The notes below the pieces were generated by a model. It ran no database searches. It worked only from the letters and a program-made list of their open reading frames with translations, and was not told the DNA's origin. Both the position numbers and the translations under genes were made by a program. Positions 36,604-43,617 of a DNA stretch of 64,000 bases are shown one piece after another (position 1 is the stretch's first letter; each line of letters begins with the position of its first letter). This DNA is from Streptomyces sp. NBC_01235 (GTDB lineage: Bacteria; Actinomycetota; Actinomycetes; Streptomycetales; Streptomycetaceae). The DNA lies in NCBI RefSeq assembly GCF_035989285.1, contig NZ_CP108513.1, forward strand, positions 7,006,001-7,070,000. The letters run 5' to 3'.

Positions 36604-37049
36604 GTGCGTACTCCTCGTGGTCGTGAATGCCAGGACACGAAGGGCACTTCGACGGAACCAGGAGCGGGGAGCCGACAGCCGCGACCGGCGCCCGGCCCGG
36701 TGCGGGCGGGGCGCGCGAGGTCGGGGAGAGGTGTGGCCGCTACCGCGTCCGCGTCGAGGCGCGGAGGCGGGAGTCGAACAGCACCATGCCGAGAGTCACC
36801 TTGGCAGGGTCCCACGGTGACCTGCGTGGACCCAAGTCAACTGCCGTACTGGGGACGGCTGTGAACGATCTGTGGTGTCGCCGTGGCAGACCCCTGTGAC
36901 AGGTCTGTGACAGTCGGCGGACACGGCGATGAAGTGGCCCGGGCAATCTTTTCGACACGGACAAGGCGGCATCGAGCACAGGGGTGAAGCCGGACCGACG
37001 CAAGACGCAAGAGACCGAACACCGGTAAGTCCACGACGGGGGGCGCGAG
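36604..37049. other. Divergent promoter region of sigQ and the methyltransferase
   Basis: Holds the AfsQ1 box at 36896-36911. The part nearer the methyltransferase is GC-rich and shows no gene. No perfect -35/-10 pair stands out, consistent with an activator-dependent sigQ promoter. Confidence 0.5.
36896..36911. promoter_or_regulatory. AfsQ1-binding box upstream of sigQ
   Basis: GTGACAGGTCTGTGAC is an exact match to the published AfsQ1 consensus GTnAC-N6-GTnAC, about 140 bp before the sigQ start. Confidence 0.82.
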
Positions 37050-37826
37050 ATGAACACGCTGCACGGTAGGAGCACCGACGCAGTCGCAGTCGTCACTCGC
37101 CTGCACGACGTGAACCGGGGTTCCGAGAAGTCCGGCGCCGATGGGGGTCCCTCCCGCGCGAACGGTTTCGAGCGTGGGGGAGGGCGGGGGTGCGCTCGTG
37201 GCGCCGGGCGTCAGCACACCGCCTTCATGACGGTGGTCGACACGGGGGAACAGGCTCACGGGGGAGCCGCGTACAGGGAGGACACGGGGGAGCGTCGCTC
37301 GCTGACCGAGGCGGAGTTCACCGCCTACGTCCAGGAGCGCCGCGCCTCCCTGTACGCCACCGCCTACCACCTGACCGGCGACCGCTTCGAGGCCGAGGAC
37401 CTGCTGCAGAGCGCGCTGTTCTCGACGTACCGGGCGTGGGACCGGATCAGTGACAAGGCCGCGGTCGGCGGATACCTGCGCCGGACGATGACCAACCTGC
37501 ACATCAGCGCGTGGCGCCGCCGCAAGCTGAACGAGTACCCGACCGAGGAACTGCCGGAGACGCCCGGCGACACGGACGCGATGCGCGGCACCGAACTGCG
37601 CGCGGTCCTGTGGCAGGCGCTGGCCCGGCTGCCCGAACTCCAGCGGACGATGCTGGTCCTGCGCTACTACGAGGGCCGCACCGACCCGGAGATCGCGGAG
37701 ATCCTCGACATCAGTGTCGGCACGGTGAAGTCCAGCATCTGGCGGTCGCTCCGCCGGCTGCGCGAGGACGAGGTCCTCAGCTTCGGCCGTGACGAGGAGG
37801 ACGCCTTCGGGGAGCTGGTCGCCTGA
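37050..37826 (+). CDS. sigQ: ECF sigma factor SigQ
   Basis: A 258-residue SigE-type ECF sigma factor, adjacent to and divergent from afsQ1 as in S. coelicolor. Region 2 begins FTAYVQERRASLYATAYHLT with DRFEAEDLLQSALFSTYRAW; region 4 has LPELQRTMLVLRYYEGRTDP and SVGTVKSSIWRSLRRLRED. About 90 residues of low-complexity N-terminus precede the sigma domains. Within it, a palindromic Streptomyces repeat (37143-37190) is read in frame. The start ATG 37050 follows a GGGGGG run; a later ATG at 37227 would give a shorter protein. In S. coelicolor sigQ is an AfsQ1 target that restrains antibiotic synthesis. Confidence 0.9.
   Translation: MNTLHGRSTDAVAVVTRLHDVNRGSEKSGADGGPSRANGFERGGGRGCARGAGRQHTAFMTVVDTGEQAHGGAAYREDTGERRSLTEAEFTAYVQERRASLYATAYHLTGDRFEAEDLLQSALFSTYRAWDRISDKAAVGGYLRRTMTNLHISAWRRRKLNEYPTEELPETPGDTDAMRGTELRAVLWQALARLPELQRTMLVLRYYEGRTDPEIAEILDISVGTVKSSIWRSLRRLREDEVLSFGRDEEDAFGELVA
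37143..37190. repeat. Palindromic repeat read through in the sigQ 5' end
   Basis: GGGGGTCCCTCCCGCGCG... then ...CGAGCGTGGGGGAGGG is a typical short Streptomyces palindrome; it encodes a Gly/Pro/Arg-rich insert in SigQ. Confidence 0.6.
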
Positions 37827-37979
37827 AGGTGACGGGGGAAAGGCCCGGCTTCGCTCAGGGAAGCCGGTGATCGGGGGAGCGGTACCGGGGGGAACCGACG
37901 GGGGACGTTCGGGGGAGCGGTACCGCGCAAGCACGGGGGAAGCACCACCCGGGGGGAACACGGGGGAGCGCAAGGGAGC

Positions 37980-38012
37980 GGGACTGGAGGGCCGGGGGGT
38001 CCGTCCAGTCCC
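37980..38012 (+). terminator. Terminator after sigQ
   Basis: GGGACTGGA pairs with TCCAGTCCC and is followed by CGCTTTTG, an unusual T-run for this GC-rich genome. The 150 bp before it are a G-rich run of GGGGGA-type motifs with no gene. Confidence 0.75.
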
Positions 38013-38073
38013 GCTTTTGCGTGCGCGCCGCACGGGCGCGGGCCGTGGGCGGCCGGCCCTGCCCTGCCGGTGC

Positions 38074-38712
38074 CTAGACGGCCGTACGCGCCGTCGACGC
38101 CTGGCGGCCCGCCGCCGCGGCTGCCAGACGGCCCATCGCCTCGTCGCGGTCGCACGGGTACGCGCCGAGCGCGGTCTGGCGGGCCACGATGGAGCTTTCG
38201 GCGCGCATCAGGCGCCAGCCGCGGCGCAGCAGGAAGGGCACCGACTTGCGGCCCTCCTTCAGATCCCGCAGGAAGCGGCGGCGGAAGGTCTTCACCGGGC
38301 CGCGGCTCAGGCACAGCGCGTCGGCCAGGACGCCCAGCTCCCGGCAGCGGTTCACGATCTCGGCGGCGAAGATGCCCTCCGCGATGAACAGCGGGGTCCG
38401 CCCGATCTCGATCGCGTCCTCGCCGCTGCGGGCGCTGAGCGAGATGTCGTACACGGGAACGTTCGTACGGCCCGTGCCGCACAGTTCCACGATCGAGGCG
38501 ACGGCCGTGTCCGCGTCCCACGAGTCGGGGTGGTCCCAGTCGATGTCGGAACTCCCGGCGACCAGCGGCAGCGTCGGGTCGTCGCCCTCCTTGTAGAAGT
38601 CGTCGAGCCGCAGCACCGGGAGACCGGAGCGGGCGGCGAGCAGGGACTTGCCGGAGCCGGAAGGGCCGCAGAGCAGCACGACTCGCGTCGGTATGGGCGG
38701 ATGGGAGGTCAC
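38074..38712 (-). CDS. Uridine kinase-like P-loop protein
   Basis: A 212-residue nucleoside-kinase-like NTPase from GTG 38712; the frame is open to 38781. Walker A is LLCGPSGSGKSLLA, followed by LRLDDFYKEGDD, which matches the substrate-binding Asp-Phe-Tyr-Lys segment of uridine kinases, and LFIAEGIFAAEIV. The C-terminal RRRFLRDLKEGRKS would be the lid. It could phosphorylate uridine/cytidine for salvage, which fits its place inside the nucleoside gene region; no operator is seen in front of it. Weak SD. Confidence 0.8.
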   Translation of the reverse strand: MTSHPPIPTRVVLLCGPSGSGKSLLAARSGLPVLRLDDFYKEGDDPTLPLVAGSSDIDWDHPDSWDADTAVASIVELCGTGRTNVPVYDISLSARSGEDAIEIGRTPLFIAEGIFAAEIVNRCRELGVLADALCLSRGPVKTFRRRFLRDLKEGRKSVPFLLRRGWRLMRAESSIVARQTALGAYPCDRDEAMGRLAAAAAGRQASTARTAV

Positions 38713-38840
38713 GGGACACCAGTGTGAGGCATCCCCCGGGCGGTCAACGACCCCGCGGGTCGGCTTTGAAGCGCGCGTCACACCTCAACTACCCTTCGTG
38801 TCGACCTGATTACCTTGCGCATCAGAAGGCGGCATCGCAA

Positions 38841-39248
38841 ATGGCCCGACACGACTCACCACAAACCTCCACCGGCCGGCGCGCCCTCGCCGCCCTCGCG
38901 ACCGCCGGAGTGGCGCTGGGCGCGGGCGCGGGCACCGCCGCCGCGTCCACCGGTGACCCCGTCGGCGAGGTGATGCGCACGCGCCCCACCTCGGTCGGCA
39001 ACCTCGACACGCAGGCAGGACTGCAGGGGGCGCTCGGCTCCCTGCCGTACGCCACCGGCACGGTCTCCGGCCTCAAGCCCAACCCGCTCGCGGGCACCGG
39101 CGCCGACCCCCTCGACAACGGCGTCGGCACCCAGCTCGCCGACTTCAAGCCGCTGACGTCCCAGATGCTGACCCGGCCGGTGGCCCAGGCGCAGTCGATC
39201 GGGTCGATCCCGGTGCTGGGGGACGCGACGAAGGTGCTGGGCGGCTGA
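38841..39248 (+). CDS. Small secreted protein
   Basis: A 135-residue exported protein. The signal peptide has an Arg pair (STGRRALAALATAGVALGAG), so Sec or Tat export are both possible; cleavage is expected after TAAAS. The mature part has no known domain (KPNPLAGTGADPLDN; ends IGSIPVLGDATKVLGG). Size and style match the secreted protein at 30396-30749, and the two may be one family. ATG 38841 has AAGGCGG upstream. Confidence 0.78.
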   Translation: MARHDSPQTSTGRRALAALATAGVALGAGAGTAAASTGDPVGEVMRTRPTSVGNLDTQAGLQGALGSLPYATGTVSGLKPNPLAGTGADPLDNGVGTQLADFKPLTSQMLTRPVAQAQSIGSIPVLGDATKVLGG

Positions 39249-39269
39249 GACCCGTCCACCCGTGCGGGA

Positions 39270-39307
39270 GAGCCGCGCCGCCCCCGGACGGAGGGGTGGC
39301 GCGGCTC
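39270..39307. terminator. Bidirectional terminator
   Basis: A 15-bp stem (GAGCCGCGCCGCCCC with GGGGTGGCGCGGCTC, one mismatch) and 8-nt loop, between the convergent secreted-protein and aldehyde-dehydrogenase genes. Confidence 0.85.
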
Positions 39308-39321
39308 GTTCGTGGAGCGGC

Positions 39322-40206
39322 TCAGTAGGCGGAGCCGGACGCGCCCAGGGAGCCCGTGGGGTGCCAGACCGTCTTCGTCTCCAGGAAGGCCGTCAGGCGG
39401 TCGGTCCCCGGAGTCTCCGCGTAATCCACAGGCTGTGGACGCAGGACGCGCTTGAGGTTGTCGGCCGCCGCGATCTCCAGCTCCTTCGCGAGGACGTCGT
39501 CCGCGCCCGCGAGGTCGATCGCGTTGACGTCCTGGTGCGCGGCCAGGGGTGCCGCGATCTCCGCCGTACGGCCGGAGAGGACGTTGACGACACCGCCGGG
39601 GACGTCGGAGGTGGCCAGCACCTCGGCGAGGGAGAGGGCCGGGAGGGGGGACTTCTCGCTCGCGATGACGACGGCCGTGTTGCCCGTCGCGATCACCGGG
39701 GCCAGGACGCTCACCAGGCCCAGGAACGACGACTCCTGGGGGGCCAGGACCGCGACCACGCCCGTCGGCTCGGGGGAGGAGAGGTTGAAGTACGGGCCCG
39801 CGACCGGGTTGCCGCCGCCCACGACCTGGGCGATCTTGTCGGTCCAGCCCGCGTACCAGACCCAGCGGTCGATCGTCGCGTCCACGACCACGGCCGCCTT
39901 GGACTTCGACAGGCCCTCGGCGTCCGCGACCTCGCGGATGAACTGGTCCCGGCGGCCCTCCAGCATCTCGGCGACGCGGTAGAGGACCTGGCCCCGGTTG
40001 TACGCCGTCGCGCCCGACCAGCCGCCGAACGCCTTGCGGGCGGCCACCACGGCGTCCCGGGCGTCCTTGCGGGACGACTGCGGGGCGTTCGCCAGCCACT
40101 TGCCCTTGGAGTCGGTCACCTCGTACACCCGGCCGCTCTCGGAACGCGGGAACTTCCCGCCGACGTACAGCTTGTAGGTCTTGAAGACGCTCAAACGGTC
40201 AGACAT
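39322..40206 (-). CDS. Aldehyde dehydrogenase-like protein lacking the catalytic Cys (ALDH16 C-terminal-like)
   Basis: A 294-residue protein with the ALDH NAD-binding half (KLYVGGKFPRSESGR, VLAPQESSFLGLVSVLAPVI, TGNTAVVIASEKSP). It stops before the region that holds the catalytic Cys and lacks the ELGGK segment, so it cannot be a normal dehydrogenase. Its ATG lies 8 bp inside the end of the upstream full-length ALDH gene. Together the two resemble ALDH16, in which an active domain is followed by a Cys-less ALDH-like domain in one chain; here the domains are separate genes. It may be a structural or regulatory partner of the active enzyme. Confidence 0.82.
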   Translation of the reverse strand: MSDRLSVFKTYKLYVGGKFPRSESGRVYEVTDSKGKWLANAPQSSRKDARDAVVAARKAFGGWSGATAYNRGQVLYRVAEMLEGRRDQFIREVADAEGLSKSKAAVVVDATIDRWVWYAGWTDKIAQVVGGGNPVAGPYFNLSSPEPTGVVAVLAPQESSFLGLVSVLAPVIATGNTAVVIASEKSPLPALSLAEVLATSDVPGGVVNVLSGRTAEIAAPLAAHQDVNAIDLAGADDVLAKELEIAAADNLKRVLRPQPVDYAETPGTDRLTAFLETKTVWHPTGSLGASGSAY

Positions 40207-41635
40207 CGAGGTACGCCTCCAGGCCGTGGCGGCCGCCCTCGCGGCCGAAGCCCGACTCCTTGTAGCCGCCGAACGGCGAGGTCGGGTCGAACTTGTTGAA
40301 CGTGTTGGACCAGACGACACCGGCCCGGAGCTTGTTCGCCACCGCGAGGATGCGGGAGCCCTTCTCGGTCCAGATGCCCGCCGACAGGCCGTACGGCGTG
40401 TTGTTCGCCTTGGCGACGGCCTCGTCCGGCGTACGGAAGGTGAGGACCGACAGGACCGGGCCGAAGATCTCGTCGCGGGCGACCGTGTGGGCCTGCGTGA
40501 CGTTCGTGAAGAGCGTCGGGGCGAACCAGTAGCCGGCGGCCGGCAGTTCGCAGGCCGGGGACCAGCGCTCGGCACCCTCCGCCTCGCCGCGCTCGACCAG
40601 CGAGGTGATACGGGCGAGCTGCTCCTCGGAGTTGATCGCGCCGATGTCGGTGTTCTTGTCGAGCGGGTCGCCGAGGCGCAGGGTGGACAGGCGGCGCTTC
40701 AGCGACTCCAGGAGCTCGTCCTGGATCGACTCCTGGACGAGGAGCCGGCTGCCCGCGCAGCAGACCTGGCCCTGGTTGAAGAAGATGCCGCTGACGATGC
40801 CCTCGACGGCCTGGTCGATCGGCGCGTCGTCGAAGACGATGTTGGCGCCCTTGCCGCCCAGTTCCAGCGTGAGCTTCTTGCGGCTGCCCGCGACCGTGCG
40901 CGCGATCTCCTTGCCCACGGCCGTCGAGCCGGTGAAGGCGACCTTGTTCACGTCGGGGTGCGCGACCAGCGCGGCGCCTGTGTCGCCGTAGCCCGGGAGG
41001 ATGTTGACGACGCCCTTGGGCAGGCCCGCCTGACGGCAGATGTCCGCGAAGAACAGCGCCGAGAGGGGGGTCGTCTCGGCGGGCTTGAGCACGACCGTGT
41101 TGCCCGTGGCGAGCGCGGGCGCGATCTTCCACGCCAGCATCAGCAGGGGGAAGTTCCAGGGGATGACCTGGCCCGCCACACCGAGGGGCTTCGGCGAGGA
41201 GCCGAACCCGGCGTGGTCGAGCTTGTCGGCCCAGCCCGCGTAGTAGAAGAAGTGTGCGGCGACCAGGGGGAGGTCGGCGTCGCGCGTCTCCCTGATGGGC
41301 TTGCCGTTGTCCAGGGTCTCCAGGACGGCGAGCTCACGGCTGCGCTCCTGGATGACGCGGGCGATGCGGAAGAGGTACTTCGCACGCTCGGAGCCGGGCA
41401 GCGCGGACCACTTCTCGAAGGCCCTGCGGGCGGCCTTCACCGCACGGTCGACGTCCTCCGCGCCGGCCTGGGCGATCTCCGACAGCACTTCCTCCGTGCT
41501 GGGACTGACCGTCTTGAAGACCTTGCCGTCGGCCGCCTCGACGAACTCGCCGTCGATGAAGAGGCCGTAGGAGGGGGCGATGTCGACGACCGAGCGGGAC
41601 TCGGGCGCCGGGGCGTATTCGAATGCGGATGCCAT
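40199..41635 (-). CDS. Aldehyde dehydrogenase (catalytic partner, deoC operon)
   Basis: A 478-residue NAD(P)-dependent ALDH. PWNFPLLMLAWKIAPALATG, TGSTAVGKEIA, LELGGKGANIVFDD with the catalytic Glu, NQGQVCCAGSR with the catalytic Cys, and DEIFGPVLSVL are all present. It starts 5 bp after the deoC stop, so it should oxidise the acetaldehyde released by DeoC to acetate. The N-terminal EYAPAPESRS extension resembles ALDH16-type enzymes, and the next gene encodes a matching Cys-less domain. Acetaldehyde as substrate is inferred from context. Confidence 0.92.
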   Translation of the reverse strand: MASAFEYAPAPESRSVVDIAPSYGLFIDGEFVEAADGKVFKTVSPSTEEVLSEIAQAGAEDVDRAVKAARRAFEKWSALPGSERAKYLFRIARVIQERSRELAVLETLDNGKPIRETRDADLPLVAAHFFYYAGWADKLDHAGFGSSPKPLGVAGQVIPWNFPLLMLAWKIAPALATGNTVVLKPAETTPLSALFFADICRQAGLPKGVVNILPGYGDTGAALVAHPDVNKVAFTGSTAVGKEIARTVAGSRKKLTLELGGKGANIVFDDAPIDQAVEGIVSGIFFNQGQVCCAGSRLLVQESIQDELLESLKRRLSTLRLGDPLDKNTDIGAINSEEQLARITSLVERGEAEGAERWSPACELPAAGYWFAPTLFTNVTQAHTVARDEIFGPVLSVLTFRTPDEAVAKANNTPYGLSAGIWTEKGSRILAVANKLRAGVVWSNTFNKFDPTSPFGGYKESGFGREGGRHGLEAYLDV

Positions 41636-41640
41636 GGTGA

Positions 41641-42600
41641 TCAGTCCACCGTCACGTAGTCGGGGCCGGAGTAGCGGCCGGTGGCCAGCTTCTGACGCTG
41701 CATCAGCAGGTCGTTCAGGAGCGAGGAGGCGCCGAAGCGGAACCAGTGGTTGTCCAGCCAGTCCTCGCCGGCGGTCTCGTTGACCAGGACGAGGAACTTG
41801 ATGGCGTCCTTGGTGGTGCGGATGCCCCCGGCGGGCTTCACACCGACCTGGACGCCGGTCTGCGCGCGGAAGTCGCGTACGGCTTCCAGCATGAGGAGGG
41901 TGTTGGCGGGGGTGGCGTTGACGGCGACCTTGCCGGTGGACGTCTTGATGAAGTCCGCCCCGGCCAGCATGCCGAGCCAGCTCGCCCGCCGGATGTTGTC
42001 GTACGTCGACAGCTCGCCCGTCTCGAAGATGACCTTCAGGCGGGCCGCGCCCGAGATCTCCTTCACGGCGACGATCTCGTCGTACACCTTCATGTACCTG
42101 CCCGAGAGGAACGCCCCGCGGTCGATGACCATGTCGATCTCGTCGGCGCCGGCGGCGACCGCGTCACGGACGTCCGCCAGCTTCACCGGGAGGGCGGCAC
42201 GGCCGGCCGGGAAGGCGGTGGCGACCGAGGCGACCTTCACGCCGGAGCCCGCGACGGCCTCCTTGGCGACGGCCACCATGTCGGGGTAGACGCAGACCGC
42301 GGCCGTGCTGGGGGCCGTCCGGTCGGTCGGGTCGGGGCGGACCGCCTTCGCGCCGAGCGCCCGGACCTTGCCCGGGGTGTCCGCGCCTTCCAGCGTCGTC
42401 AGGTCGACCATCGAGATGGCGAGGTCGATGGCGTACGCCTTCGCGGTCGTCTTGATGGAACGGGTGCCGAGCGCCGCGGCGCGCGCCTCCAGGCCGACCG
42501 CGTCGACGCCGGGCAGCCCGTGGAGGAAGCGGCGCAGCGAGCTGTCGGACGCGGTCACGTCCGTAAGGGCATCGGCTGCGGTGGTTGCATTGGTGGGCAT
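41641..42600 (-). CDS. deoC: Deoxyribose-phosphate aldolase
   Basis: A 319-residue class I aldolase cleaving 2-deoxyribose-5-phosphate to acetaldehyde and glyceraldehyde-3-phosphate. RLKVIFETGELSTYDNIRR and GADFIKTSTGKVAVNAT (Schiff-base Lys) and GVKPAGGIRTTKDAIKF are the hallmark segments. It is the longer Actinobacterial/eukaryotic-type form. ATG 42600 has GGTGA upstream; a TATGCT -10-like box directly follows the operator at 42619. It leads the operon with both ALDH-like genes. Confidence 0.93.
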   Translation of the reverse strand: MPTNATTAADALTDVTASDSSLRRFLHGLPGVDAVGLEARAAALGTRSIKTTAKAYAIDLAISMVDLTTLEGADTPGKVRALGAKAVRPDPTDRTAPSTAAVCVYPDMVAVAKEAVAGSGVKVASVATAFPAGRAALPVKLADVRDAVAAGADEIDMVIDRGAFLSGRYMKVYDEIVAVKEISGAARLKVIFETGELSTYDNIRRASWLGMLAGADFIKTSTGKVAVNATPANTLLMLEAVRDFRAQTGVQVGVKPAGGIRTTKDAIKFLVLVNETAGEDWLDNHWFRFGASSLLNDLLMQRQKLATGRYSGPDYVTVD

Positions 42601-42618
42601 GGTCACCAGACGAGCATA

Positions 42619-42632
42619 TCTACGCGCGTAGC
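42619..42632. promoter_or_regulatory. Nucleoside-regulon operator, deoC promoter
   Basis: TCTACGCGCGTAGC (read on +) has a perfect 12-bp CTACGCGCGTAG palindrome and abuts the leftward TATGCT box 18-32 bp before the deoC ATG. Confidence 0.78.
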
Positions 42633-42712
42633 GGATGTACATCCCCTGATGCTCGTCGGCGGTGGGGGGATCGCGGATGAGCGGGGGCGGGACGTCGGGC
42701 ACAATCGGGGCC

Positions 42713-43426
42713 ATGACGAGCCCGGAAGACCAGTCACCAGCGCCGCGGCCCTCGGGGCCCTCGGGTCCCACGGGCCCTGAGACCAAGGACCGCGTCTACC
42801 GGTCGCCCGCGGGCATCGCCGGTGGCGTGGTGCTGCTGGGCCTGGCCGGCTGGCTCGGTATCGACGCGATCGTCGCGGGCGAGGGACGGACGCCGTGGCT
42901 GGCGCTCGCGACACTGATCCTGGTGGTGCCGCTGACCGTCGCCTTCACGCTGCGGCCCGCCGTGTACGCGGGCCAGGACCGGCTGCGGGTACGCAATCCG
43001 TTCCGGGTGATCGTGCTGCCCTGGGGGCAGGTCGCCTCGCTGCGGTCCGGTTACTCCAACGAGGTCGTCGCCGCGTCGGGGAAGAAGTTCCAGCTGTGGT
43101 CCGTCCCCGTCTCGCTGCGGGCGCGGAAACGGGCGACCCGGCGGGAGTCCCGGGCGGCGGCGCAGCGGGACGGCCGGGTTGGCGGCCAGGGCGGCCGGGG
43201 CATCGGCGGACTCGGGGGCGGAGCGCTTCGCGGAGGCGGTGCGGTGCCGGACGGGCCCGTGCGGGCCGAGACCGACCGGGTCATGGATGAGCTGCGGGAG
43301 CTGTGGGAGGCGGGGGAGAAGGAGGAGAGCGCCCAGGGCGAGGTGACCGTGCGGTGGGCCTGGGAGATCCTGGGTCCGGCGGTGGCGGGCGCCTTGGTGC
43401 TGGGGATTCTGCTGGCTGTGGGGTGA
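42713..43426 (+). CDS. Bacterial PH-domain membrane protein
   Basis: A 237-residue protein. A Pro/Ser-rich tail of about 20 residues precedes two hydrophobic segments (GIAGGVVLLGLAGWLGIDAI and PWLALATLILVVPLTVAFTL), then a bacterial PH-like domain (GQDRLRVRNPFRVIVLPWGQ, ASLRSGYSNEVV). A Gly-rich linker and a last membrane segment (VAGALVLGILLAVG) follow. ATG 42713 is 7 nt after a CACAAT box. It is divergent from deoC; function unknown. Confidence 0.78.
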   Translation: MTSPEDQSPAPRPSGPSGPTGPETKDRVYRSPAGIAGGVVLLGLAGWLGIDAIVAGEGRTPWLALATLILVVPLTVAFTLRPAVYAGQDRLRVRNPFRVIVLPWGQVASLRSGYSNEVVAASGKKFQLWSVPVSLRARKRATRRESRAAAQRDGRVGGQGGRGIGGLGGGALRGGGAVPDGPVRAETDRVMDELRELWEAGEKEESAQGEVTVRWAWEILGPAVAGALVLGILLAVG

Positions 43427-43484
43427 GGCGGGGTGGGGTGGGGCCGCTTTCGCCCTGAACGGCTGGGGAGGTGCGGGGGAAGCG

Positions 43485-43559
43485 ATGAGTTCGCGGTCTC
43501 GTGGGGTCGTCATCGGCGCCGTTGGTGGGGGTGTGGCGGTGGTGCTGTTCCTGCCCTGA
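43485..43559 (+). CDS. Possible 24-residue hydrophobic peptide
   Basis: ATG 43485 has a GGGGGA SD-like run about 5 nt upstream and opens MSSRSRGVVIGAVGGGVAVV followed by LFLP and stop: three Arg/Ser-rich residues then one membrane segment. The stop codon lies inside the left arm of a terminator hairpin. It could be a small membrane peptide or chance. Confidence 0.3.
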   Translation: MSSRSRGVVIGAVGGGVAVVLFLP

Positions 43560-43579
43560 CCGGCGGTGGGTCAGGGCAG
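43551..43579. terminator. Bidirectional terminator
   Basis: CTGCCCTGACC / GGTCAGGGCAG, a perfect 11-bp stem with a 7-nt loop, between the rightward PH-domain gene and the leftward mutase gene. Confidence 0.8.
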
Positions 43580-43617
43580 GTCGGCTCGTACGGTCGCGGT
43601 CGGTCGGGCTCGTACGG

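Noticed and set aside
39262..41659. Rightward frames opposite the ALDH genes
   Set aside because: Antisense shadows lacking family features.
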